A stretch of DNA of 64,000 bases, from the NCBI GenBank assembly GCA_013400155.1, contig VXBM01000016.1:66810-130809 (forward strand), read 5' to 3'. The stretch's first letter is position 1. The number at the start of each line of letters is the position of its first letter. Below are positions 37,791-49,800 of the stretch, one piece after another. The notes beneath the pieces were generated by a model, which was given only the letters and a program-made list of their open reading frames with translations, did no database searches and was not told the DNA's origin. Both the position numbers and the translations under genes were made by a program. The stretch comes from Helopsaltes ochotensis (taxonomy: Eukaryota; Chordata; Aves; Passeriformes; Locustellidae).

Positions 37791-38430
37791 CCTATACAAA
37801 GGAAGTGCACCTTACCTAGCCGGAATTATGTGATTTCAGTTATGAAGCTGTGTGAAGAATTGAGGAATTACTAGCTCTGTGTAGGAAGATGTAGATTAGC
37901 AAAAAGCATGACCTACATGAGAAGGAGGTTAAGTCAGGCATGGGAAAAAAAGAGAAAAAAAAAAAAGGAAACGTTAGAACAAGAATTTTTGGGCTTTAAA
38001 ATAATTAGTGGTAGATTTTCCAAAAAAAAGTACAGTTAGGAGCAATATTGTAAGTTGTTATTGTGGATGATCTTGATCCTGAAACAGAGAAAGAGGAGCT
38101 GATGACACAAACACAAGAGATAGCAGTTATAGAAATCACCTTAGGAATGTTAGAACAAAATATCAGAAGACTCAGGGTCACAGAAAAATGGCAAAATGAG
38201 CTACTGTGTAACATATTGCGTCAGGAATAACTGCAAATACGGCCTGCAGTCTTACTGTCCAGAGCAGAAAGAGAAGACAAGCTATTTGAATATATCTGTC
38301 AGTCCCCAAATGACTGTGGACCGCTGATATGACACCATCATCGAAAAGTCAAATGTTCTCTTTGGATATGTCAGGAGACATATATCAGGATATATCAGGG
38401 AGTGTTAGTGGCATCATCGTGGGGAGCTGT

Positions 38431-38770
38431 TGTTTGGAATACTGTGAGTCTCACCACCTGCAAGAAAGACAAGTTCAGATGAGAGCAAAGAAAAAGGAAG
38501 ACTGCTAAAATGATTAAGAAAGTGGATGTCCACTTGTGAAAGAAGAGAGTCTAGGCTGCCCAGTCTAGCAAAATACAAGATAAGGAGTCAGATGATTAAT
38601 ATCTAGGAATAAAATAGGGATAAACACAACAGAAGGAAGAGAGCTGTTTAAACTATAGGACACTGTTGACAAAGGGATAAAATGGATATTCATTTCCCAC
38701 AATTAAATGGATGCCAGATGTGGAAAACTTTCATATTATTCCAGCAAAAATATTTTACAACACTGAAAAT
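38431..38770 (+). repeat. Old CR1/L3-like LINE fragment, copy A
   Basis: A strongly diverged LINE fragment in plus orientation. Recognisable words in family order: TTGGAATACTGTG (38444), CACCTGCAAGAAAGACAAGT (about 38455), AAAATGATTAAGAA (about 38507), GAGAGCTGTTTAAACTA then GGACACTGTTGAC (about 38639-38670) and AAATGGATAT (about 38682). This order matches the CR1/L3 clade region encoding the ELFKLKDNVGTxTNGYK-type motif. It has no usable frame. It is much older than the other CR1 copies in the window. Confidence 0.6.
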
Positions 38771-38854
38771 TCTGTAAAACCATAGTCAAGAAAGATTAAA
38801 TCAACCTGAAGTAGGTGCAGGAAGGAATTACTAGATGAATAGTGGAATGATTAA

Positions 38855-39092
38855 TTTATTGCTCAAGAGAGATTAGAAGAAAACTTGCCTTACTTAGCCC
38901 AGCAAAATAAAGATGGAGAGGGAATATTGCTGAAATGTGCTAAGGGAATAAAGATCAGAGAAGAAGAAGAGCCATTTTTAACTAAAAAAAGTATGAAAAC
39001 AAATAGATATGAACTATCTATGAATAACTTTAATCTTGAAATGAGAAAAGGTTTCTTAAAAATTGGACTAGCAGTGATAAGAACAGCAAAAT
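38855..39092 (+). repeat. Old CR1/L3-like LINE fragment, copy B
   Basis: A second diverged fragment covering an overlapping part of the same LINE region: CTTGCCTTACTTAGCCCAGC (about 38884), GAAGAAGAGCCATTTTTAAC (about 38960) and a segment translating as TNRYELSMNNFNLEMRKGFL (about 39000-39059), recognisable as the TNGYKLAMNKFxLEMRR-type motif. It follows copy A in the same orientation. Because both cover the same part of the element, this is either two insertions or a tandem duplication rather than one continuous LINE. Confidence 0.6.
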
Positions 39093-39484
39093 GAGTGAGT
39101 TTATTAGTGAACTATAGTAAGATTAGTGGGGAACACAAACATAAATACTGTTTGGTAGTTACAAGAGATTGCTCTTTCTAATAGCATGGAGTCAGTGACT
39201 TAGGTGATCTAAATGGACAACTCAGATCAATAAAATATGAATAGGTTCAGACACAAAGGTCAAGGAGAAGAAAGTGGCATCCATTTGATATTCTTCTATA
39301 TATTGCTTTTCCTTGATCTTCACCTGCCCTCAGTTCCCATTTAAATTTTATTCCTTATGCAGTCAGTAAAGAATCAGGAGTGTCCCAGCTCTGTTGCAGA
39401 GCAGATAATTGTTTTGTGCACAGGATGGCTATGCAGGTCTTACACAAACTTCACAGCCCCATCATATCTATTAGAAACTACATT
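39093..39484. other. Unique AT-rich DNA, nothing recognised
   Basis: Short stretch between an old LINE fragment and an LTR-like block. I see no feature here. Confidence 0.5.
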
Positions 39485-39740
39485 TGTTGAGATATGACAT
39501 GAAATGAACGACACTCACACGCTGAGATGTTCAAGGCAAAAAAGGGGCATTTATTTAGAGGCCTCAATAGTTATAGAATTCTGAAAGTGACCATGGATTG
39601 GAGGATGAAATTGCCACCTCTCCAACCACACTGGTCAAACCAACAGTCCATCAATTCTCTCCTCCTCTGGAAAAGAATTCAAAACAATCATTATTTACAT
39701 GAAAATACGTGAGAAACTCCATTACAAAAATGTAAACATC
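39485..39740 (-). mobile_element. LTR-like fragment of an avian endogenous retrovirus, minus strand
   Basis: Read on the minus strand this has LTR architecture: a U3-like stretch (about 39700-39600), a TATA-like TCTATAACTATTG (about 39580-39568), then within about 20 bases AATAAA (39550-39555), followed by a short U5-like part running to about 39490. The text around 39590-39665 resembles interspersed repeats I associate with songbird LTRs. No internal retroviral genes lie on either side, so it is a solo or truncated LTR. Boundaries are uncertain and no target duplication was identified. Confidence 0.45.
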
Positions 39741-41999
39741 AGAAGGCTTAGAAGAACTTTAGAAGAACAGGGTGACATACATTGAAAGTCCAAAGCAAAT
39801 ATCTTTCCTTACTTTTCTACCTCCAGAGGCAGCAATAAATATTAGGTCAATTCTAGTGCTTTCTCTGTATCATCTACTTTGAATATAAAACCAGATAGAG
39901 CAGGGGGAGAAAGGAGGAAAAGTGAAAAAAACAGCTCATGTTTTGCAACTTTCTGCTCTTCCAATGGTTTATGACAGAGAATGATGCAATAAAAGTAACA
40001 GATTCTTAGTTTATGATGCTGACAGAATATCCACAGTTTAATTATGAACTTTTAAAAGTTCACAAAGAACTGTGAGTCTCTCTTTTACATTGTTATCATA
40101 TTTGCATGGCAGGAATTTTTCATGTCAATTCTAATCCAGGAAAGAGTTCAATGCTGAGATTGGATAATTGTACATAAGCAGAGTGTTTCCATTAATTTAT
40201 TGGATCTCTCTGGAAATATTCCTTTTGTTGTCTTTTTCTGAGATTTCCAAGCCCTTATGAGTATGTTCAAAGTATAAATGGAAATTTTTCTTCTGGCGTT
40301 TGAGTAATTTATCTTTGAGGAACCCAGAACAACACATTAAAAATAAGTGTGAAGAGAAAGAAACAAAAGTTTTCCATACTTTAAAATGAAATGTTTTGAT
40401 GCCCAGTTGAGTTTTCAGATATAGTTTCATGGAGATCTCATTCCTGGCACTGAATTTCTATCTGTAGGCACAGTGGACATGATGATAAATTTATCTTTCA
40501 GTTCCTTCCAACTGCCATACTTTATTTACCTTAAGAAGCAAGGGAAAAAGGCCATCTCATGAAAACACAGGCCATAACTCTATTATTGCCCAGCTGCTGG
40601 AAGTGTAGAAAGAGGCTTAAAAAGAAATCAAATTATTATGTCAATGGCAGGATGATTCACTGGGATCCACTGTTTTTTAAAGGTCAGGCACCAGCCTGAT
40701 TTATGTCCCTTTTCTTGAGTGATACAACAGAGTGAATAAACTGAATAGAAAACCATTGCTCTAATTGCTGTATGGGGACACAGTTCATTGCAACCGAACT
40801 TTGGGCATATTTCTTTCTCTGGTTGACCTTTTCCTGTGGTGTTTTTGTTCTTCCCTCTGGTTTATTCTTCCATCATGGTAGCAAATTATAATTATCCCAT
40901 TTAGGTGACCTGTTTTATTTCTCCTGTGAATTCTCAAAAATTTTTATTGTTCTTCATCTTTTTTTTTTTTGTTTCAACAGGAATTTTGATTATTTTGCTA
41001 GTTCTTAGTTATATATAGGAGTACAGTCCGAGAGATATCTTTCACTCTGAAAACCCCATACACCCAAGGAATCATTTTACCTATTATTAAATTCAGTCAT
41101 TTCTGAAATGTTATGTACTGTCCAGACATGGCTGGTGGTCTTCCTCCCCCTGTGGGAAGGAATGAAAGGAAAGGATCCATCTTACCTTCTACTGAAGATT
41201 TATCTAGAATTGCTTTTTCTTCTGTTTTAAAATTCAACTGCGTTTTTTGCTTTTTTTTCCTTCCACAAATTTCAATCTGATTTTCATTCTACTTTTTGTG
41301 CTTTTCAGATTATTTAATGGTCTCTCTTTCAAAACTCAAGCTCTACATAGCCTTTTGGTCAAGTGTACACTGAACAAGAGCTGTTCCAATCCAGACTTCT
41401 ATTGGGACTTTCTCAAAAAAGTCTAATGAATTCTATCAAGTTCACTAGAGTCTGTAGGTTTGTAAGGGAAATAACATACACAAATTAGGATTTATGATGC
41501 AATGTCCTGCAAAATTGCTCCTAACCTTTTCTTGCATGAAATAAACGAGACTGGAGTTAAATGAAAATTGCATTCATCACTTGATTAAAACCTTTCACAG
41601 CTCATGTGTCCCAAACGGTTTTATGAATTTCTGTCATTGGAACTGAAGTTTGAGGAGGGATTATTGAGAAGTTAAAAAAAGGAGAGAAAAGGGGAAAAAA
41701 GGAGAATCAATGGTAAATATAATGCTTACAAAAAAAAAAAAAAAATCAAGTTATCATTGCACTTAGTGGCAGCTCTGTTTAGGAAAAAAGAAAAAGTTCT
41801 GTGATTCAAAATCTTCCCACTTTTACCTCCATGATGACTTTGGTTTGGCACCTTCACATGTGTTGCCTTTGTCCACACTGCTTTACTGAAACATCAAATC
41901 TTCAGGGAAAAGATTGGATATTTTCCCCAATATGTAATTCCTAGCTATTACCAGGTTGTCTAGTTAAGAATTAAAGAAAGGAAGAGATTGAAAAATACA
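39741..41999. other. Unique AT-rich DNA, no gene seen
   Basis: No exon or recognisable interspersed repeat. It includes an A run near 41730-41745 and T-rich runs near 40960. All open frames are short. Confidence 0.55.
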
Positions 42000-42112
42000 C
42001 AAGGTCACATAAAAATATTTAGTCACATCAGGGACAGGGTTCTCAGCCCATGGAACTCAGTCCTGTCCTGCAAGTGTAACACTATTTTCTGCTATGCACC
42101 CCAGTGCTAAAA
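42000..42112 (+). repeat. MIR-like SINE fossil (3' half)
   Basis: AAGGTCACATAAA, GGGACAGGGTTCTCAGCCCA and CAGTCCTGTCCT, followed by TGCTATGCACC, occur in the order and rough spacing of the MIR 3' half (AGGTCACACAGC ... ACCCAGGTC ... CAGTCC ... CCATGCTGCC). It is heavily diverged and called by eye. Confidence 0.4.
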
Positions 42113-42126
42113 ATTGTAGGAAAAGT

Positions 42127-42155
42127 AAAAAAAAAAAAATATATATATATATATT
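42127..42155 (+). repeat. Poly-A run followed by (AT)n
   Basis: Thirteen A residues, then eight AT dinucleotides. Simple sequence. Confidence 0.85.
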
Positions 42156-42774
42156 TAAAATGAGGTTTGTGAAAAAAACCAGAAGCTTAATGCCACTATG
42201 CCCAAGTCATACAGGTTTGCCTTGATTCATATGCATTGATGTTTTATTTCTTCTGATGCAGAGTATTTATTTGCAGAGCAGGTACATTTCATCCCTTTCA
42301 TGTTTACAAACTGTATGTATAATACCATTTACATTACAGAGGTTTCTTTTCTCCTTCCCAAAATCTTTCACTTGTCATCAAATGCTATTTAGCCTCCAGA
42401 GCAAAGAGACACTTTCACCTGTTGGCACATTTTTGAGTCAAGCACCACAGTCATCAGGTACTGATTGTTAGGCAACTTTGATGTGATTTTGGCTATAAGC
42501 ATATGGTATCTAAAAAGGCTTACTTTTTTAATGTGAAATCTAAGCCATGTTTTGAACCTTACTGGTGTCCAATGATGCATGTCTTTTCATCCAGTGCTAC
42601 AAAAACTCTTGGTTACTCATTGAAAAGCCAGCACCAAATAGATTACTTCTTTATATTTAGGCAGTGTCTTAAATCTTCAGGCTGAAGTGAATTAACACTG
42701 TAATTGATAGTGGGAACCGAGTGACTTCGCAAATCACTTTAGGACTGTATCCTAATGAGAGAAAAATTAGACTA

Positions 42775-42870
42775 TGAAGCAGATGGTCTAGGTTACAGTG
42801 ATGCTACTAGCACTAACTTGTTAGGGAGGGGTCACAAAACTTTCTCAAGCTTCAGTTTTCTTTTTGCAAT
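42775..42870 (+). repeat. MIR-like SINE fossil (central part)
   Basis: GTTACAGTGATGCTACTAGC, then GGGTCACAAAACTTTCTCAA and TTCAGTTTTCT, match the order of the MIR core (TGCTACTAACTAGCTGTG ... GACCTTGGGCAAGTCA ... CTCAGTTTCC). It is diverged but in register. Confidence 0.45.
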
Positions 42871-44649
42871 ACACCAGATTTTACTCCAAATGTACTTAGA
42901 GAATCAACATTTCTGAAAAAATGGGTTTTAAGGATTATTACTTACAATGCATTTTATTTTTAATAATCATCCTCAGCTAGGAGAGTCTTTCCAGGTGCCA
43001 TGACAGCATAATACAATAAAGATAAAAATGCCTTTAATTATTTTTTAATAGGGCTTTGGTTGGATTGCATAATGTCACTGAAATAATAACAACATGAAAT
43101 AAAAGATTTTTTTCTCTTTGTGATTTTCAAAAGCCAATGATCTGTAACTGCCTGTTAGCTGCTACACAGTTGTGTCTCTAGGTAGGCATTTAATACTTTT
43201 AACATGCCTTTGATTATATGAAAGCTTGCTTATTCTAATATCTTTCAGGTTCTGCATGATAATCAAGGCTGTGTTAGAAGGAGTTGATCTAATCCCAGCT
43301 GATGTCAAAGCCAAACCCAGCACTAAATGCTACAGGAAATATTGCAGGTCTTCTAAGTCACTGTTTTGTGAAGGGAAGCTGTGCAGCTCCAATTGGACAG
43401 TAGTGGGCTTCTGTCATGGTTTTTCCTCTGATGTTTTCCATTATGTTGTAAAGAATAACTTATTCATCTTTTTTTGTTGTTCCAATGACCTATTTGGAAA
43501 ATTTAGATTTTACTGGTCTTGTGACAGAAATCATTTGTTGAAACTTCCCGAGCTCATTCTCATGGTTTAACCTCTCAATAATGACCTTGTCCCCTTGTGG
43601 TTCACTTATCATGTGGTCTGCAGGACAGAAGCACAGGAGCTAGCACAGGTACTCTGACTCAAGGTGAATGATAACCTGAGACATTCCTTAAAAATTCTCT
43701 TCATAGGGAAATACATCAGCCAGCAAATACTAGAGAAATAGATAAATAACTAGACAGTGAATAAATACATAATGAGGCAAATAGTAAGAAAGATCTATTA
43801 TTCCATCCTTAATTCCCTGGCAATGCAAAATAGCTTTTATTTAGGATTCTTGCTAGTGTTTCTGCCATTATTGATTTGAAGTGTCCAGCAGAAGAATCTG
43901 GATGACATAGTCACCAAGCACTATGTATTACCGTCAGTGGTTACAAAAATTCTCCTTCTCATTTCCTCCCTATCCTAGAAAGTCTGAATGATCATGGGAT
44001 TTTTTTTCCTGTTGTATTTCCCCAGGACTTGAATCACTTGTAATTTTAGTAGATACATTAGAAATTACCTGAACAAAAAAGTGGAGAACTTGGGAAGGGG
44101 ATAGGATAATGTTATCATAATACATATACAGACCAGAGCATTTTGTTTAGAGTTTAATTGTTGTTTTCCAGTGTCTGAGGCATTCATGGCAAGGACATCT
44201 GCAGAATAAATGTCTGTGCTAACATCTGACCTAATCCTGCTAGGCTAATTTTGTGGACAAGGAGAGAACATCAGTTTTCTCACCTGAGTTAAACATTTTC
44301 TTTAGCACAAGGTGAATCACATCCTATGAGTGGCTATGTTTCCCCATTTGTTTTAAAGTTGGAGTACAAGAGCAATCAGTGAAATGGCCACACTGTAGAC
44401 GTATGCAATCAGATGAGATAAATTCCATCCTCATATGTTCCAGCTTTAGGTAAGACTCTGATGAAAACTCAGTTTTACCAAACTTAGATGGAAAACAAGG
44501 GTCATAGTACCTAATCCAATCCTGGCAAAACCTAAGATGTCTTATTCCTGGTTCTTTGTTTCTCAAATCTGATTTTGTAGTCAAGAACCTATGGCAGGAT
44601 GCTACATCCCCTTTCTCCACAATAAATGCCTTCAGTTAGTTATTAGTGT

Positions 44650-44780
44650 TCTAGGTGACTTTGAAGTGTCATCTATTCCAGTCTTTGTCCTTTAAAATGG
44701 GGATAATATTTCCTTTTGTTGTACTGCTGTCGGGTGAAGAGCATCCATCAGTGTGAGGCACTAAACTGTGAAAGAGATGT
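44650..44780 (+). repeat. MIR-like SINE fossil
   Basis: TAAAATGGGGATAATATTTC is the hallmark word of the MIR 3' core. It is preceded by a CTTTGTCC segment and followed by a TGAAGAGC...GTGAGGCAC segment that could be the distal part. Only the hallmark is strong. Confidence 0.45.
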
Positions 44781-46309
44781 TATTAGCTCAGTTCTGCAAC
44801 TTGTGCTACAGCATGGTCTTAGAGACAATTTCTAATCACATCTGCAACAAATTGATTTGAGCTGTAAGCATTTTGGAGTATTTCATACTGTAAATGGAAA
44901 TCCTCCTATACTGCCAAGCTTTAAAACCTAGTTGCATAAAAAATTCTATTTGAAGTGGGGATTTTTCCTCAAATAATGTGAATCTGACATTGCTTCTGAT
45001 TACTTCTCATCAAAGGCTCATCTTTATCGGAGGCCTCTGCTCCAGTTCCTTATTTTCCTCCCTTCTTCCTCTGTCTCTGCATACATTTTAATGTCTAATT
45101 TAGGGTTCCAATACCATTCTAAATGCTATCTGTTCCTTTAGATCCTTATTTAACTGTTCTTGTCTTAATTTCATCTCTTGCAATTGTAACTCATTATTCA
45201 GGTTATTTCTCACAAGATTGATTTGAGTATCAGGGGATCATTTACTTTTCCATTATAACAGCCACTTCAGGTTATAAATTCTGACTGTAAGGCGAAAATG
45301 TGCTTATCAGTTTTGTCAGCATTTGTGTGAAACAGGACTGGGCTTGTGCTGCAAAGACTTTCATGACTGATACAATTTCTATCTTTGTATTTTCTGTAGC
45401 TAACCCTGCTGTTGCATCTCCTGCATACTGAAGTGCAGAGGAAAACACTTGATTTTTGTTGCCATTTTTCTTATATGAACTGAGTGTCTGAAGTGAGAGG
45501 ATCTTTCAGTCTCATGTCAAGAGCTGCTGCTTGGGGGAGCAGATTTTTCAGGTGATAACTAGCTATGGTTTATGCTGCTATTGTTGGTAACAATTACGGC
45601 TTAATTTTCTGTGTGTTGCATCTTTAAGCTACCAAGTGTTTGCTGGAGGCTGCTGCCATTTTGTGTTCATTTCAGATAGCATATGTTCCAGAAGGTCCTC
45701 TGCTCTCCACCATGGGGGATTTTGTTCATCCTTTTTATTTGGCTTTTCCTTCATACAAATTAAATTTTCGATGGAATGAAGCAGGAACTGATCTTTGGGC
45801 ATGTCAGGAGAATGTCTACAGAGACTCTCCCAAGCTGTGTTTCTGCCTTGAAACAAGCTAGATTCATAAGAATCAGTAGCAAACACTAAAGCTCCTTCCC
45901 AATTTGGAGGTACAAACTTAGAAAATTCTGATCTGAATTGCTTCCTGGCCCTTGATATGTCTTACTAGTTATTTTAGGAATCTCTTCCACCAATGCATTG
46001 AGCATTGAGTAGTGTTTGTCTGGTACTCAATCTTCCATGTCAGGCATTTTTCCAAGCATTAGCAGAAAGGGTTTGTAGAGGTTTAGTTTGATAAAGTATT
46101 GGATTTCAAGGGGGAGTCCCCAGATAAATGAATTTGACTCCATAGTTACTGTCATTGTAGCTGTTATTCTGTTGGCCCCTCTTGGCTGAACCCTGGATGC
46201 TTTCATTAGTTTTCATTATGAAGGAAACACAGATTTTGGCCAAGCCTCTACCAGATGTCATGGACTTGTCACAGTTTTGTGGCAGCACTGAGATGTTCAC
46301 CTGAGTTGC

Positions 46310-46800
46310 TTCAAGTCAGGGCCTTCCTCGTTATAAAAGTCTGCCAAGCCCGAGGGGGCACCACCAGCCCTGCCTAGCCTTTCCCAATCCTTCAGGGCTG
46401 CTCCCACTCTATCCACGGCCCAGAACCCACAGCAGTCTCCCAGGGCCACCAATCCCTGACCCAGGAGCAGCCAAGAGGGCTGGGCTGCAGCTCCCCACAG
46501 CCCTGCCCTGCCCAGACCCACCAGCCCTTGTCCCAGCCTTGCCTTGGCCTCCCCCAAACTCTGGGGACGTGCCCAAAACGTCCTGGCCTGGGGCTGCCCC
46601 ATTGCCCCTCAGGCGGTCACGCTCCCTGCCTGGCAGCCCAGGCATCCCCTGCAGTTCCCAGCACTCCTGGTCCTGAGGAGCTGCGGGCCCACCGGAGCCA
46701 TGGCACCATCCACTCTGTCCCTAACTGGAAGGCTGCTCGGTGCTCGTGTGCTCTGCACTCACACCCCACAGCAGTCAGGTTTTAGTGCTGGTTTTATATG
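46310..46800. promoter_or_regulatory. Isolated GC-rich block with inward-facing TATA-like ends
   Basis: About 450 bp of clearly GC-rich DNA with a scattering of CpG dinucleotides, set sharply into AT-rich flanks. At the left edge TATAAAAG (46332-46339, plus) and at the right edge CATATAAAAC on the minus strand (46791-46800) both point into the block. An ATG in good context on the minus strand (46699-46701, GCCATGG) opens only 30 codons. The longer frames (46297-46602 minus, 101 codons; 46528-46785 plus, 85 codons) are compositionally biased, with loosely repeated GQGL and GLG words, and are unlike known proteins. Alternatives are an insertion (LTR, retrocopy or decayed GC-rich minisatellite), a small CpG-island-like promoter, or a first exon. 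I cannot choose between them from sequence alone. Confidence 0.35.
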
Positions 46801-49800
46801 AGTGATTGCTGGGGAACAGCTGGCGCTCATAAAATGAAACACAGAATATCTTGTTAATGACTTGTCACCATTTTTCTTCTTTGCTTTATGGGTCAGGGGA
46901 AAGCAAACAGCGTCATGGGTCTGCACAGAAGGCCCCAGCAGCCTTTCCCGGCATCCAGATGCTGAAATGACAGAGATTAACCACGGTGCCTAAAACTGAA
47001 ACTGCTCAGAGCGTGCTTGCACTGCGGGGGCACGTGGAGATCTACCGAGTAAGAGATGTGGCATATCTGGAGGGGAATGGCAAAGTGGCAGAAAGGTTTG
47101 TCAGCAAACATGTGCAGCCCTCAAAATGCCAGTGTCAACACACCAGCTCAAAAGGCTCCCTTGTACAGCAGTTACTGCAGGGCTTGGGCCGACGTTAGCC
47201 CTGGGGGTAAATGCTTCAAAGTGCCTCTGAAGCAGACAACCCCAAAAAATGGGGGACTTTTGAAGCCATAGGGGCTTTTTTCATACAGGCTTCAGATCAG
47301 ATCATTTGGTACTAAGCTGTTGTTTTCCCAGAGAAAGCTGACTATACTAAGCCCCCTGATGCTGCACTGGAAATGCCATCTGCTTTAAAATACAAACAGA
47401 ATATAATTCCCAAAATAAAAGTACTTTACACCTATGTTAGGTAAAAGGAAAAGCAGGAAGAACCCACAGACAGCTGTGGATGAAAGGACTGAGCTGGAGT
47501 AGTAACGCATCAGGTGTGACAGACAAATCTAACCATTCTTTAAGTCCAATATGAACATTAAGAGATTTCAAGATTGTTGGATTGGCATCTCAAGGGGACA
47601 GAAGTCTCCTATTTTTTTAGTAAGTGGGGAGAATGGAAAGTGCAGAGATCACTTGCTTGGCTCATCAGGAATAGGCTGCTGCGCTGCAAAACACACCACT
47701 GCCTCAAATCAAATGGGCATAACTAGTCCTTTATTTGGGGGGAACAGGAGAATTCTGTGCATCTCTTCACATCTGTTATTCAAATCAGTAGAGGAAAATA
47801 AGGGATGTGTGTTATGCCATCTCCTCTCTCTCTACCATCAAAAGTCCCTCTTTAGAGATATATCTGTCTTTGATCATTAGAAAATCTTCCCAAATTAGTG
47901 ATGTAGGGGAGAAATCCTCTGGCCTGAGCTCAGAAGAGCAGTTTATGTCCTAATTCGCCCATTCAAAATCTAATGGGAGACAAATGCCTAGGGGCATTAA
48001 ATACTTAAATGCATTTGCGGATCTGAGCTCTTCTTCCTTTTATTAGTACACTGACTCTTTACAGTAATCTAGTTTGTTATGAAACCACACGGTTTACATG
48101 GGATTTTATAAAACTAGTATACTGTTCAAACACTAGATCAGAAAAGCACCTGAGGAGCCATGCTGTTTTCTTGGGTGCAAAGAGGCATTCAGGCAGCTAC
48201 TTAAAGCCGTAGCATGTGCTCAGTTCAGAGCTGTTTGAAGCTGTCAGCTGCATCTGCATCCTTATGTACAGCATATGGCACCTGACTACTGCATTTGAGC
48301 TGTTGCAGCAATGTTATGGGGATGGGTTCCTGAGATTGTTTCCACCCTGTGGTAAATGAGGGATGTGCAGGTTTCTGAGCATAACTCCATCCTGGATTCA
48401 GAGAGTCAGTGGCTCTTGTTAAGCCACTCTCTCTTACTCAGCCATTATCCCTTACACTCCCATTTGTACTGAGCCATGAGCTAATGAATGCATGAGCCTT
48501 GTTTAGTGCAGCAAATGCACTGATGAACAGGAAAATAAAGTACCTTTAAAACCAAGAATATACAAGTAAACTGACCCATCAAATCTGTGGATGCTAAGCC
48601 ATGTCAGAAAGCCAAATGGGACCATTACTCTGTCAGCTGAGAGGAACATTAAAGACCAATACCTAATTCCCATCACCACCAGTGGGATTTCACTCTCTAA
48701 AAAGGGATGTCTGTTATTGTTTTAAATACCCATCTGTATTCAAATTAACTGCACAACTGAAGGGCATGGGAGGTAAAATAGGCTTACTTTGCCTGCCAGT
48801 TGCCAATTCATGAGGGAAAGTCAACCCACCTTCTGCCAGCCCCCTTCAAACACTGGACATGCAGCTGGGCATTCAGAACAGAGTTAGACACCTCTGTCAT
48901 CTAACTCAAGATTTTGGAAAATGCTATTGCTGCACAAGAAAGAAAAGTAAAACATTTTTAATGCCAATTCTAACAATGTTCCCTGAATCATCCCTTTTCT
49001 TTCTGGTCCCATGAGCAGAGAATAATAAATGGTAAATGTTAAATGGGGGAAGAGAAGGGAAGAAGAGGTGATGTGAATGATACTTGCCATTTCAAAATAA
49101 TTTATTGCCTAAAAATGGTGCATTACTTTCCAAAAACTTTGTGTCAGATGCTGAAGGTCAGGGGAAGGCTGGAATGTAAATCTTTTCTCAGAGTTTCTCA
49201 GTTGTTAGCTACAAAGAGATTCTTAATCCCTGAGACACCTGATGTTCTCCATCTAGCCCACAGACAGCATCATTGCCATATGTGGAGGAAGGCCAGACAT
49301 CTGCTTCAACATGAACTCTGAAATATTTGACTTCTAGGTTTTTAACTATTTGAGTCCTAGTTTCATGTTTGTGGAAATATTATTGTTATGTAGTGAGTTT
49401 ACATTATGTTATGTACCCATAGTATATATTTAATGATTTTATATATTCAGTGTGTATCTATAAATAAATTGCATACATATTGTGCGTATAAAGAGGAAAG
49501 AAACAATATTTAATATTGTTTGCATATATACTCATGATTGGGTTACTGCTCTATTTATATTTGTTATAATAATAAAAATACCATTTTTATAATATAATAA
49601 TACAAATATTTACAAATTGTTAATAATACAACATAATTTTGTTATAATAATACAAATGTTTATATTTGTTGACATATTTCTTATAAAGCATTGTTAGCTT
49701 CCTTAGATTCCACAAGTAATATCTAAGTCACAGAGCAAAGATTTGGAAATCAAAACATCATCTAAGCTGCAGCTGACTGTAAAGCTCAGACTGTATTTCT

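Larger units (their letters stand above)
35106..38430. other. Unique AT-rich DNA; possible conserved non-coding stretch
   Basis: No gene or interspersed repeat recognised. 35820-36260 has a texture reminiscent of conserved vertebrate enhancers (long AT-rich words, no simple repeats), which is inference only. Two short tandem duplications (35643-35684 and 36948-36996) and a G/T-rich tract (37717-37790) are listed separately. Confidence 0.5.
42156..46309. other. Mostly unique DNA with MIR-like fossils
   Basis: Apart from the MIR-like pieces listed separately, I see no gene. The frame 43226-43570 (plus, 114 codons) and the other frames lack family resemblance. A degenerate ATAG/ATAA-rich stretch lies at about 43725-43785. 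Confidence 0.5.

Noticed and set aside
46528..46801. Two 85-codon overlapping frames in the GC-rich block
   Set aside because: GC-rich DNA has few stop codons, so overlapping open frames are expected. Both are compositionally biased and unlike known proteins.
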